Assembly (NCBI GenBank): GCA_041738135.1 | Contig: JBGSQK010000078.1 | Span: 1 to 20,839, forward strand | DNA length: 20,839 bases | Source: JAGOMX01 sp041738135 | GTDB taxonomy: Bacteria; Pseudomonadota; Alphaproteobacteria; JAGOMX01 | Reading direction: 5' to 3' | Shown: positions 7,335 through 13,799 of the stretch, in pieces | Position numbering within the stretch: position 1 is the first letter of the stretch | Layout of the letters: every line of letters starts with the position of its first letter | The notes under the pieces: generated by a model | What the model was told of the DNA's origin: nothing | Database searches by the model: none | Seen by the model: only the letters and a program-made list of their open reading frames with translations | Program-made: the position numbers and the translations under genes

Positions 7335-8579
7335 TTACTTTCTTTCAGTAAGCAGACGGTCTTTTTCATCAAGCGCCATCTTTTGCCTTTTAATGAGAGA
7401 CAGAAGTCCTTTCATTGATTGAGGAGTTAATCGCAAATCTACTAGTTCTTCAGGAAGATCTGTGCTTAGGCGATTGCCATTATACAAAGCTCTGGTAGCT
7501 TGTGTAATTTGCATCCCCGCTTCTTTCGTGTCCGCTATGGGCAGCAATGACTCAATATAACTTAGCTGAGACTGAATGACTTCTTCTTCATTTCTATAGT
7601 CTGCCTTAGCTCGCTCTACCTCGGCCATGATGATTTGCGCAGTCATATAGCTTTGAGTTTCGACTAATGTAATTTGTTTGCAAAGTTTAATAATAAGGTC
7701 TGGATCACAGGAAGCGCCAGATTGCTGTAATTCCAAAATCAGATGGCACAAGGCTTCCTCACGACTGTTCGAGTGAGTATACATCTGTCCAATTTCTTTA
7801 TGGATGGTGGCCTCAAACTCGTCCTTGTTTTTAATTTCAGCAAGTTGCTTGGCAAGGTTCGTTGTGAATTCCTTAATAGTGATTCTAAACTCGCGGAAAG
7901 GTAGATTCATTTCAGCGAATTTCAGTTTGATTCTGTCCAGTACATAACCATCTATAGCTTTGGTATTATATAACAACTCTAAAAGTGTTACTATTTCAGC
8001 AGCGTTGTTATCAACCCGATTCGTTCTACTTGGGGTCCAGAAATAAGCCCGATGAATTACATCACCATATCTTGGGTATAGATTGTCTGGCAATTTAGCT
8101 AAAATATTCTTGAACTCAGACTTAAGACAGGCTTCCTCCAATCGTTTCGTGATCTCCGGCACTTTGGAGCTATAATATATTCTAATGAAGCCAGCAGATT
8201 GAGCAATGAAGACTAGATGGCCGATGCTGGGGTGTCCAGCAATGTCAGCAGCGACTTTCTTTGCAGTTGAGTCACTAGGATAAGGCCAGTCGCCAGAGCG
8301 AAAATAATGAAGCTGACCATCGCCATTGAAAGTTATGGCTTTAGGGTATGCATCTGTTTCTTCGCGTGTGTCTGGCCAATCAGGAGCTTCATAATCAATA
8401 TGCATATGTAATGTATGGCCAAACCTGTCCGTTATGATTAACCCACGTTCCCGGTTTAGTTCAGCAACTTCATCATATTTAAACCCGCCGTAGCTTCTTG
8501 ATGCAAATGCATCAAATTGTCCGGAACAAATAGTGAGCATGCCAGCAGCAGCTATAATTTTTTTCGCATAGCTTAACAT
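7335..8579 (-). CDS. Exported protein of unknown function (414 aa)
   Basis: The product begins with a convincing Sec signal peptide (KK, hydrophobic AAAGMLTICSG, cleavage near DAFAS at about 27), and the leader resembles that of the LRR protein at 19912 (both have SGQF). The mature N-terminal half (about 30-150) is rich in aromatic and charged residues and may be a beta-rich domain. The rest is mostly alpha-helical and charged, ending in a coiled-coil-like tail (KRQKMALDEKDRLLTERK). No catalytic motif is apparent. The start is ATG with AGGAAAT upstream. Its stop lies only 6 bases from the stop of the convergent gene, so the two transcripts probably overlap. Periplasmic or secreted location is inference. 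Confidence 0.8.
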   Translation of the reverse strand: MLSYAKKIIAAAGMLTICSGQFDAFASRSYGGFKYDEVAELNRERGLIITDRFGHTLHMHIDYEAPDWPDTREETDAYPKAITFNGDGQLHYFRSGDWPYPSDSTAKKVAADIAGHPSIGHLVFIAQSAGFIRIYYSSKVPEITKRLEEACLKSEFKNILAKLPDNLYPRYGDVIHRAYFWTPSRTNRVDNNAAEIVTLLELLYNTKAIDGYVLDRIKLKFAEMNLPFREFRITIKEFTTNLAKQLAEIKNKDEFEATIHKEIGQMYTHSNSREEALCHLILELQQSGASCDPDLIIKLCKQITLVETQSYMTAQIIMAEVERAKADYRNEEEVIQSQLSYIESLLPIADTKEAGMQITQATRALYNGNRLSTDLPEELVDLRLTPQSMKGLLSLIKRQKMALDEKDRLLTERK

Positions 8580-8630
8580 ATTAAATATTTCCTATAACAA
8601 ACGAGATATTCTCATAGCAGTTTTTAGATT

Positions 8631-8658
8631 GATATAAGTTCAGCACCTATTTTGTCAA
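8631..8658 (-). promoter_or_regulatory. Promoter of the 414-aa exported protein gene
   Basis: On the minus strand a perfect TTGACA -35 box (complement of 8653-8658) is followed after 16 bases by TATATC (complement of 8631-8636). The predicted start of transcription is about 45 bases upstream of the ATG at 8579. It sits back to back with a plus-strand promoter at 8691. Confidence 0.55.
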
Positions 8659-8690
8659 GCTTATTGCTGGCACAAACAGATTCAGCATAC

Positions 8691-8719
8691 TTGACAACCT
8701 GGGGAATAATTTCTATACG
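8691..8719 (+). promoter_or_regulatory. Promoter of the F-box-like exported protein gene
   Basis: TTGACA at 8691-8696 matches consensus exactly and TATACG at 8714-8719 matches 4/6, with a 17-base spacer. Transcription would start near 8726, about 50 bases before the ATG at 8779. The two divergent -35 boxes form an 8-bp inverted repeat (TTGTCAAG 8652-8659, CTTGACAA 8690-8697). Confidence 0.6.
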
Positions 8720-8734
8720 AATGTCATAAGGCAT

Positions 8735-8751
8735 TATGAGTTAACCTCATA
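8735..8751. promoter_or_regulatory. 17-bp palindrome just downstream of the predicted transcription start
   Basis: TATGAG-TTAAC-CTCATA is a perfect inverted repeat with 6-bp arms, placed between the promoter at 8691-8719 and the ribosome-binding site AGGAG at 8766-8770. It could be an operator or a small 5'-leader hairpin; the sequence does not decide between these. Confidence 0.4.
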
Positions 8752-8778
8752 CGCCGTGAGCTGTTAGGAGTGTTAACT

Positions 8779-9087
8779 ATGAATAAGCATTTACAATTTT
8801 TTGCCACAATTATTTTATTTAGCTTAACACTAGCTTCACCTCAACTTTCCTATGGGTCCTATGAAGATTCCTTTCCCTTTGAAAATCTACCCCCAGGTGT
8901 CAGAGGAATGATTCTCAAGCGTTTTGCTGCCGATAGTATCGCTGAAGGTAAAAGCTTCGGCGAAGTAGCGCCAGTAAGCAAGAAATGGAAAGCAGAATTG
9001 CGTGAGTTTGTTAAACAAGATTTGGAACCATGGCAACCTTGCTGGAAAGCTTATTTAGGCGTAAAGCCAGTAAACAAGCAGACTTGA
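8779..9087 (+). CDS. Small exported F-box-like protein, probably truncated by frameshift
   Basis: The ATG at 8779 is preferred to the in-frame GTG at 8770 because AGGAG (8766-8770) is eight bases before the ATG and overlaps the GTG. The 102-residue product has a Sec leader (residues 1-26, ending LSYGS). An F-box-like segment follows at about 32-75: FENLPPGVRGMILKRF, then VAPVSKKWKAEL, which matches the usual LPxEvxxxIL...V(S/C)KxW pattern. In eukaryotes F-boxes bind Skp1 in SCF ubiquitin ligases, and bacterial F-box proteins (for example in Legionella) are host-directed effectors. Binding here is inference. The reading frame ends soon after the F-box, while coding-like sequence continues in another frame to 9278, so this is probably the 5' part of a broken gene. 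Confidence 0.65.
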   Translation: MNKHLQFFATIILFSLTLASPQLSYGSYEDSFPFENLPPGVRGMILKRFAADSIAEGKSFGEVAPVSKKWKAELREFVKQDLEPWQPCWKAYLGVKPVNKQT

Positions 9088-9278
9088 CCGATGTATTTCC
9101 TCATAATGGCGAGGAAAGCAGTGAAAAAGATACTTCTTCTCACTTTTAAAAAAATCTGCAAGTTTCCATAAGACATGAATTTGGTGCAGAGGCGACTATA
9201 TTTGTAGATTTAGAAAATACGACCCACTTAAATACGAAAACTCTTGATGTATCACCGACAAAACTGTCGAGGTCTTAA
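9060..9278 (+). pseudogene. Frameshifted and stop-interrupted 3' remainder of the F-box-like gene
   Basis: From the CGT at 9060 a frame offset by one base from the intact ORF reads RKASKQADLTDVFPHNGEE and so on to a TAA inside the T4A7 run near 9148. The same frame then continues KNLQVSIRHEFGAEATIF to a TAA at 9276-9278. The composition is ordinary for a coding region and the two pieces share one frame. I infer that an older gene reached 9278 and has since gained a frameshift near 9058 and one nonsense change or indel. There is no start or ribosome-binding site of its own. The only other sequence before the next gene (9279-9317) is AT-rich and unremarkable. Confidence 0.45.
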
Positions 9279-9317
9279 ATATTAATAAACTATACAAAAA
9301 CCAATTAGTCGATTATT

Positions 9318-9872
9318 TTATTTGTCTCTCTGTGCACTCATGTATGCTATTACTACAGAATCACGATATATAAGGATCTCTTTAATTTCTTCTTCTGAGC
9401 TCAACCCAATAATATTGAACCTACCCCTAATTCTTACATCATATACACGTTCCTGGTTTGGAGGGAGATTTCCTATGATACCAAGAACATGGATAGCTTC
9501 ATCCAGGACAAACTTCTTGCATAGATCTAAATTGGAGCTGATAAATCTAGAATTTCTTACAATTGTAACTAATTGCTCTTTCCTAGAAACGCAAAGACTT
9601 ATCTTTTTTAATACATTAATTCTAATTGGGCAAGGATATGCGTCGATTAACTTCTCGTAACGCTCATCACCAGGCACACCTAGAACTTTAGTCTTTTTTT
9701 CTTTCGTTTGGCTAATGTAAACACCTGCCGATATAATTTTACAGTCTTCATGAAGATTAAAATAAATTCCTTTGTTCTGAAGTTTAGGAAATTCAATTTC
9801 ATTAATATTCGTTGATGAATGAATATTAAAAGAGCAGACCAGAAAAGTCAGAATTAATATCAACTTTCTCAT
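9318..9872 (-). CDS. Exported protein of unknown function (184 aa)
   Basis: A typical Sec leader (MRKLILILTFLVCSF, cleavage near HSS at 18-20) precedes a mature part of about 165 residues. It has a mixed alpha/beta look, five cysteines after the leader, and no motif I recognise. The start is ATG with AAGGG about 10 bases upstream on the minus strand. It lies 59 bases downstream of a small membrane-protein ORF on the same strand, and both may be read from the promoter at 10132-10160. A periplasmic protein is the simplest guess. Confidence 0.75.
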   Translation of the reverse strand: MRKLILILTFLVCSFNIHSSTNINEIEFPKLQNKGIYFNLHEDCKIISAGVYISQTKEKKTKVLGVPGDERYEKLIDAYPCPIRINVLKKISLCVSRKEQLVTIVRNSRFISSNLDLCKKFVLDEAIHVLGIIGNLPPNQERVYDVRIRGRFNIIGLSSEEEIKEILIYRDSVVIAYMSAQRDK

Positions 9873-9931
9873 GAAATTTATTCCCTTTCAATTAAAGTCC
9901 TTCAGTAATGATACAAACATTAAGATCTTTA

Positions 9932-10102
9932 TCATTCAATCATGCATTGATAGAGCTGCAAAGGCAATAAGTATAAAATACCTAACAAAAGCGTCACCAC
10001 CGCTAAAACAAGCAGATCTGACATATAGCGGAAAGGGCGGAAAAAAACCCCTTTCTCATCCTTCGAAAAGTGCTCAAAACCGGTCTCGAGTAGCGCTATC
10101 AA
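9932..10102 (-). CDS. Small membrane protein (56 aa)
   Basis: A TTG-started minus-strand ORF encodes MIALLETGFEHFSKDEKG, an aromatic/basic patch (FFRPFRY), one strong transmembrane helix (LLVLAVVTLLLGILYLLPL, about residues 31-49) and a short tail. An in-frame TAA lies 21 bases upstream of the TTG, so the start is constrained to a short region. AAAGG (complement of 10115-10119) could be the ribosome-binding site, although the spacing of about 12 is long. A good promoter at 10132-10160 fits it. I recognise no family. It could also be the surviving end of a larger gene. A plus-strand ORF over the same bases has a poorer composition and was rejected. Confidence 0.5.
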   Translation of the reverse strand: MIALLETGFEHFSKDEKGVFFRPFRYMSDLLVLAVVTLLLGILYLLPLQLYQCMIE

Positions 10103-10131
10103 AAGCTTTATACACCTTTAATCTTAGGTGC

Positions 10132-10160
10132 ATTAAACACAAGCCTCTCGGACTGTTCAA
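10132..10160 (-). promoter_or_regulatory. Candidate promoter for the small membrane protein and 184-aa gene
   Basis: On the minus strand TTGAAC (complement of 10155-10160) and TTTAAT (complement of 10132-10137) are 17 bases apart (4/6 and 5/6 matches). Predicted transcription starts about 20 bases before the TTG start at 10102. Confidence 0.5.
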
Positions 10161-10248
10161 ATAAATGTGTGACCTAATCAGATTGATCATTTTTCAACTC
10201 TGTTGTAAGGTTGTTACTGAAAAGATATGCTGCACTAAACATTTCTTG

Positions 10249-10270
10249 CTGGCAGGAGTAGTCCTGCCAG
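10249..10270. other. Strong perfect hairpin in a 305-base region without a gene
   Basis: CTGGCAGGA (10249-10257) and TCCTGCCAG (10262-10270) pair perfectly around a GTAG loop. Neither side carries a T tract, so it is not a classical terminator. The surrounding interval 10103-10407 otherwise shows only the minus-strand promoter and the ribosome-binding site of the next gene. The hairpin may be a leader structure, a protein-binding site or a trace of a repeat. Confidence 0.5.
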
Positions 10271-10407
10271 ATATCCATGGGCGGGATACCAAAAGGACAT
10301 GAATGGTGCTTGTTGGAATCTGAGCTATGGCGAGCTGACTTAATCCGAAAAACAGCATTATCTCGTTCAGCTACAGTTGGTGTTTATAAGAATAGGAGAA
10401 GATAGCC

Positions 10408-11409
10408 GTGTTGAAAACCTGCACTATGTTATACTCAATCGCTATATGTTTTGTTCCCAACGAAACGCTCGCATCAAATATACCGGAGGAAGAACAGCTC
10501 AAGGAGTCAACATTGTTACAATCAAATGAATTTCAAGTTCCTAGCGACCTGAAACCGGCCACTTCAGATGAAGATTGCAAGCTTTTTTTTGATGATAACT
10601 CAACCAGGTATCAACTCGTACAGTGGCAGCATAAAAAAGAGACAGTCAATTGGCTGTTTCTACCTGGTGGGCCAGGGGTAGATTCTGAATGTATGTTGGA
10701 ATTAACTAAACACCTCGATGTTCCAGGCAATTGCTGGCTTATAGACTTGCCATTCAATGGTACGAACCAACCATACGAATTTACCTCTAATGAGGTTTAC
10801 GAACTATGGCCAAATTATCTTCTTTCGGCTGTCATGAATTTCAAGAATCCGATCCTGGTAGGCCATTCGTTTGGCGGCTTTTTTCCCTTGCTCGTGCCTG
10901 AGCTGGAAGCCTTATTGAAAGGATTTGTCATTCTGAATTCTGTACCAACGCTAGATTCACATTTGTTTGCACAATGTTCGAAAGGTAAGGGGTTGCCTCT
11001 CTTAGATTCCTATAGGTCTGCCTTTGTAAGCAACCCTACCATCGATACGATGAAAGCTCTGTATCACGCAGAAGCATCTTACTTCTTCGCCCCAGAAGAT
11101 AGGGCCAAAGGAATAGAGACCATAATAGACAGACTCGAGTACTGCCTTCCTACAGAACATTGGTTTTATACAGAAGGAGCTACAGAGTTCAAGACGATTA
11201 GATGGGTGCCACAGACAGTCCCCACACTCATTATGGGAGGAGAGAATGACTACATTACACCGTTAGAAATTTTCATACAGGATAAGCGTTTTGAGAGAAA
11301 TAATATCGAGATCTGTAATATACCTAATGCCGGTCACTTTCCTTGGCTTGAGAAACCACAAGTCATGAGGGCTAAATTTGCTGCTTTTTCAAGGAAGGCC
11401 ATCAAGTAA
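10408..11409 (+). CDS. Exported alpha/beta hydrolase
   Basis: The 333-residue protein has an alpha/beta-hydrolase fold. LPGGPG at 85-90 forms the oxyanion region, the nucleophile elbow VGHSFGG gives S154, the acid is probably D281 in GGENDYITP, and the base is H310 in PNAGHFPWLEKP. The full catalytic triad is therefore present. Residues 1-23 (MLKTCTMLYSIAICFVPNETLAS) look like a Sec signal, so the enzyme may act outside the cytoplasm. A spacer of about 45 acidic residues precedes the core. The start is GTG with AGGAGA at 10394-10399. The fold is used by esterases, lipases, prolyl peptidases and others; the substrate is not inferable. Confidence 0.85.
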   Translation: MLKTCTMLYSIAICFVPNETLASNIPEEEQLKESTLLQSNEFQVPSDLKPATSDEDCKLFFDDNSTRYQLVQWQHKKETVNWLFLPGGPGVDSECMLELTKHLDVPGNCWLIDLPFNGTNQPYEFTSNEVYELWPNYLLSAVMNFKNPILVGHSFGGFFPLLVPELEALLKGFVILNSVPTLDSHLFAQCSKGKGLPLLDSYRSAFVSNPTIDTMKALYHAEASYFFAPEDRAKGIETIIDRLEYCLPTEHWFYTEGATEFKTIRWVPQTVPTLIMGGENDYITPLEIFIQDKRFERNNIEICNIPNAGHFPWLEKPQVMRAKFAAFSRKAIK

Positions 11410-11591
11410 GTCGACCCGATTGCCTCACATACCCTTCTAATCTAGAAGCTCGCAGTCTGATTTCATAACAAGCTGTAGAGGTTCGAATACGCATGATTCT
11501 GATGTTTGTGGGCAGATGGACATAGTCACTAGCGGGCATTTCACTACATGTTCTATTTAGCTGAAAAAATGAAATTTATGAGGGATAAAAA

Positions 11592-11927
11592 GTGCCGAAG
11601 AATGTCATCGTTATATCTGAATGGCTGCCTAAAGAAAGTTATGAACAGGATTTATTTGAGATTTTTCGTGATTTAGCACGGCAAACTTTATTAGCTGAAT
11701 CAGGGTGCATTCAGTATAATGTTTCTAAACAGATGGCGCATCACAACACGACAGAGCCGCGTGCTTTTAAGATTATGCTGATGCAGGAGTATAAAAGTAT
11801 TGAAGATTTCGAAAAGCATTGCGAAGCGCCATATGTTGTAGCTCTTTTTGACAAACTGATTGCGAATAAAAACACCTCTCCCATAGATAATTATGAGTGT
11901 CGTGTGTTTTCGAAGGCATCGATTTAG
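11592..11927 (+). CDS. ABM-domain (antibiotic biosynthesis monooxygenase, YgiN-like) protein
   Basis: This 111-residue single-domain protein has the dimeric ferredoxin-like ABM pattern: a first strand VIVISEWLP, a helix followed by ESGCIQYNVSK, a core strand KIMLMQEYKSIEDFEKHCEAPYV, and the end YECRVFSK. The family includes cofactor-less quinol monooxygenases (YgiN) and many small oxygenases of unknown substrate. The start is GTG at 11592 with GAGGGA just upstream; no ATG is suitable. It has no signal peptide. It lies 182 bases after the hydrolase with no gene between and may have its own promoter. The intervening bases 11410-11591 show nothing that I can name. Confidence 0.8.
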   Translation: MPKNVIVISEWLPKESYEQDLFEIFRDLARQTLLAESGCIQYNVSKQMAHHNTTEPRAFKIMLMQEYKSIEDFEKHCEAPYVVALFDKLIANKNTSPIDNYECRVFSKASI

Positions 11928-11942
11928 GGGGCATTAGACAAG

Positions 11943-11956
11943 CTGCCATCAGGCAG
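11943..11956. other. Short hairpin after the ABM gene
   Basis: CTGCC (11943-11947) and GGCAG (11952-11956) form a 5-bp stem with an ATCA loop 15 bases after the stop codon. There is no T tract, so it is at most a weak transcript-end structure. Confidence 0.2.
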
Positions 11957-11969
11957 ATCTTGAGTGTGG

Positions 11970-12188
11970 TCAAACAACAACCTTCAAGGCCAAAACCTCA
12001 TGGTTCTGGCACCTATCGTATAGGTTTGCTCTGCGCTGGTCACACTCGGGTATAGTTTGGCCAGCAGATCCGTTCACTTTCTCATGTTCGTAAAGGCGTT
12101 AGCTACTTGTCGATTTGATTTCATTAAGGAGTCTCTCAGCCAGTACATGACCATGGGCCAATGATTTAACACACCACTCTTTGGCCAG
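11970..12188 (-). pseudogene. Possible decayed coding remnant in the gap 11928-12320
   Basis: On the minus strand one frame reads LAKEWCVKSLAHGHVLAERL and on to a TAA (complement of 12099-12101). It then continues in the same frame, RLYEHEKVNGSAGQTIPECD and on, to a TGA (complement of 11970-11972). There is no ATG start and no ribosome-binding site. The amino-acid composition is protein-like, but the length is short and chance is possible. No family recognised. The remaining bases up to 12320 contain nothing I can support. Confidence 0.25.
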
Positions 12189-12320
12189 CTAAGTTCATCT
12201 CAACACCCTGGCCTTCATAATAAAGTTGTGGCCTTTACAGTCTCTTCGCAAGAAGAGATTGGAGCTGATATACTGAAAATTAAAAATGCAACAGAATGGC
12301 ATCAGGTATTAAACATATAT

Positions 12321-12815
12321 TTATTGCTGGGTTGCCTGACCTTGCTCAGGTGTTTGAAGTGCTCCCTGGCCCTGGCCGCCATTCATGGCGTTATTGATCA
12401 GCTGGATTCTCCTGGTTATCTCTGCAAGGACTATATCTTTTTGAGGATATGCATTGGCGGGGTCCTGATAAGCCTTCAGTGCATTTTGTAAGTAGGTTAA
12501 GCCCTTATTCAGATCGGGTTCCACCCCATTGCCTTCAGCATAAACACCGCCTAAGTTAAACATAGCTGGCCCATATCCGGCCGCTGCAGATTTTTCCCAC
12601 AACTGAATAGCCTTTGTCTTGTCAGCGGTTACACCTTCTGTTCCTGTCATGTACAGCACCCCAAGATCAAATGCACCAGCAGGATCACCAGATTGTTCTC
12701 TCTGCATAATTTGCTGAGCCTTATCTGTAGCCTCAGCTGTTTGTGCTGCGCACGCAGATTGTATGACAAGTCCCAAAGCCAATAAAACTGGCGAAATCTT
12801 AATTATTTTCTTCAT
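12321..12815 (-). CDS. Small exported Sel1-repeat protein
   Basis: The 164-residue product has a Sec leader (MKKIIKISPVLLALGLVIQ, cleavage near ACA at 21-23) and then two Sel1-like TPR units at about 45-80 and 81-115. The first shows GDPAGAFDLGVLYMTGTEGV followed by KAIQLWEKSAAAG; the second YGPAMFNLGGVYAEGNGVE followed by KGLTYLQNALKA. A glutamine/glycine-rich tail ends the protein. Sel1 repeats are protein-protein interaction modules that are common in proteins of host-associated bacteria. A cysteine at 22 is near the leader end, but the preceding residues are a poor lipobox, so a lipoprotein is unlikely. The start is ATG with AAGGGAG upstream. The partner is unknown. Confidence 0.85.
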   Translation of the reverse strand: MKKIIKISPVLLALGLVIQSACAAQTAEATDKAQQIMQREQSGDPAGAFDLGVLYMTGTEGVTADKTKAIQLWEKSAAAGYGPAMFNLGGVYAEGNGVEPDLNKGLTYLQNALKAYQDPANAYPQKDIVLAEITRRIQLINNAMNGGQGQGALQTPEQGQATQQ

Positions 12816-12910
12816 GATTTTCTCCCTTGTTAATTTCTTGATATTCTAACAGATAAGATAAACATAGAAAAAGGGAAAAATCCCTCCCGAAGAACGCTAT
12901 CCAGAATCGC

Positions 12911-13425
12911 ATGATATCGGAATTATTAGAGTATAAGGCTCAACATACACATAGAATATCGCGTCTGTTTGCAATTTTGGAAAATCATCCAAGCTAACCT
13001 CTCTTGAGCTGAGGCATGTTGGTAGTCGGCGTGAATATGATGTAAAGATAGAAGATAGGTTATCGTTAGGGAAGATAACAGATGCATTTTTGTTTGCAAA
13101 TTATGAAAAATTATCAAGACTTGCATTGCTTGATCTAAGCGGTTGGGTAATAGTGTGCACAGATAGCATCATAGAGGAAATAGCTTCAGAAGACATTAAT
13201 CGGGAACGGAAAGTATTTGATGTAGTTGATCGGGCAAGAGAAATAATTTGTAGGAAATTTCCTAATTTATCCCGACCGGGTCCGTCGATTTTCATGACTG
13301 ATTCTGTTTTAATCAAAATTTTTTTAATCACTATAGCGAAATTTCCTCACCATCCCAAAATTGCGAGCTGGAATAGAAGCTTGATAATGCAAAAACTATC
13401 TAACGTTGAGGGAAAATTTCTGTAG
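12911..13425 (+). pseudogene. Frameshifted gene remnant of unknown family
   Basis: An ATG at 12911 opens 28 codons (MISELLEYKAQHTHRISRLF and on) that stop at TAA 12995-12997. A second frame, open from 12955 without any ATG, carries on through KLTSLELRHVGSRREYDVKI to the stop at 13425. The two pieces overlap and join naturally near NHPS/KLTS if one base is shifted. The longest part (residues from TTG at 13090) was called as a 111-residue ORF, but coding-like sequence clearly extends about 45 codons upstream. I do not recognise the protein; it is mostly helical and ends in a hydrophobic/basic segment. A broken gene is the simplest reading. Confidence 0.4.
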
Positions 13426-13494
13426 AATTCATTTGATGGCCTTTTGGTGATCAGCTAGTGAAAATTGCGAGGGCATTTATGGTTTATTACTTTA

Positions 13495-13714
13495 CTATAC
13501 AAGACCTTCTTTTCCCACAGTAATTTTGATATGTAATGGATGAACAGGATCCTTTGTATCATGGTTGTTGAAGATGGGATTCACGAATTTTATATCTGTC
13601 GCAGAGAAGTTTTCGGCTTGGTCATCGCGGCAAAAAATGTTGAAACTTAGTAGGATATGTTGTGGCTACATCATGCAGATTAGTGTAAAGAGAAAAAAGG
13701 TCATGAATATGTTT
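13495..13714 (-). pseudogene. Frameshifted gene fragment on the minus strand
   Basis: One minus-strand frame (13714 down to TGA at 13622-13624) reads KHIHDLFSLYTNLHDVATTY and PTKFQHF. A neighbouring frame (to TAG, complement of 13495-13497) continues CRDDQAENFSATDIKFVNPI, then FNNHDTKDPVHPLHIKITVG, then KEGLV. The frames join exactly if one base is removed from the A6 run at 13632-13637, so a single homopolymer insertion explains the break. No start codon is visible and an in-frame stop lies just upstream, so the 5' part is missing. No family recognised. The rest of 13426-13799 shows only the ribosome-binding site of the next gene (AGGAG 13786-13790). Confidence 0.45.
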
Positions 13715-13799
13715 CTAGAATACCCGTAAATTTCACGGATATTATTTCTTAAAATTTTTAACTATGATTGTTTTTTATTATAACTAGGAGAGATTATTT

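Noticed and set aside
9050..9070. Programmed frameshift in the F-box-like gene
   Set aside because: No slippery heptamer is present near 9058 and a further in-frame stop follows, so decay is more likely.
9871..10164. 97-codon plus-strand ORF starting beside the 184-aa gene
   Set aside because: No ribosome-binding site, biased composition (rich in K, S, P), and a better minus-strand membrane-protein ORF with its own promoter covers the same bases.
11477..11490. GAGGTTCGAATAC looks like a tRNA T-loop
   Set aside because: The flanking bases cannot form a T stem and there is no acceptor or anticodon arm at the proper distance.
12228..12491. 87-codon plus-strand ORF
   Set aside because: Mostly the complement of the small Sel1 gene, with no ribosome-binding site.
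12985..13000. Programmed -1 frameshift joining the two plus-strand frames
   Set aside because: The bases around GGAAAATC do not make a standard X-XXY-YYZ site, and the gene is not recognisable; a pseudogene is simpler.
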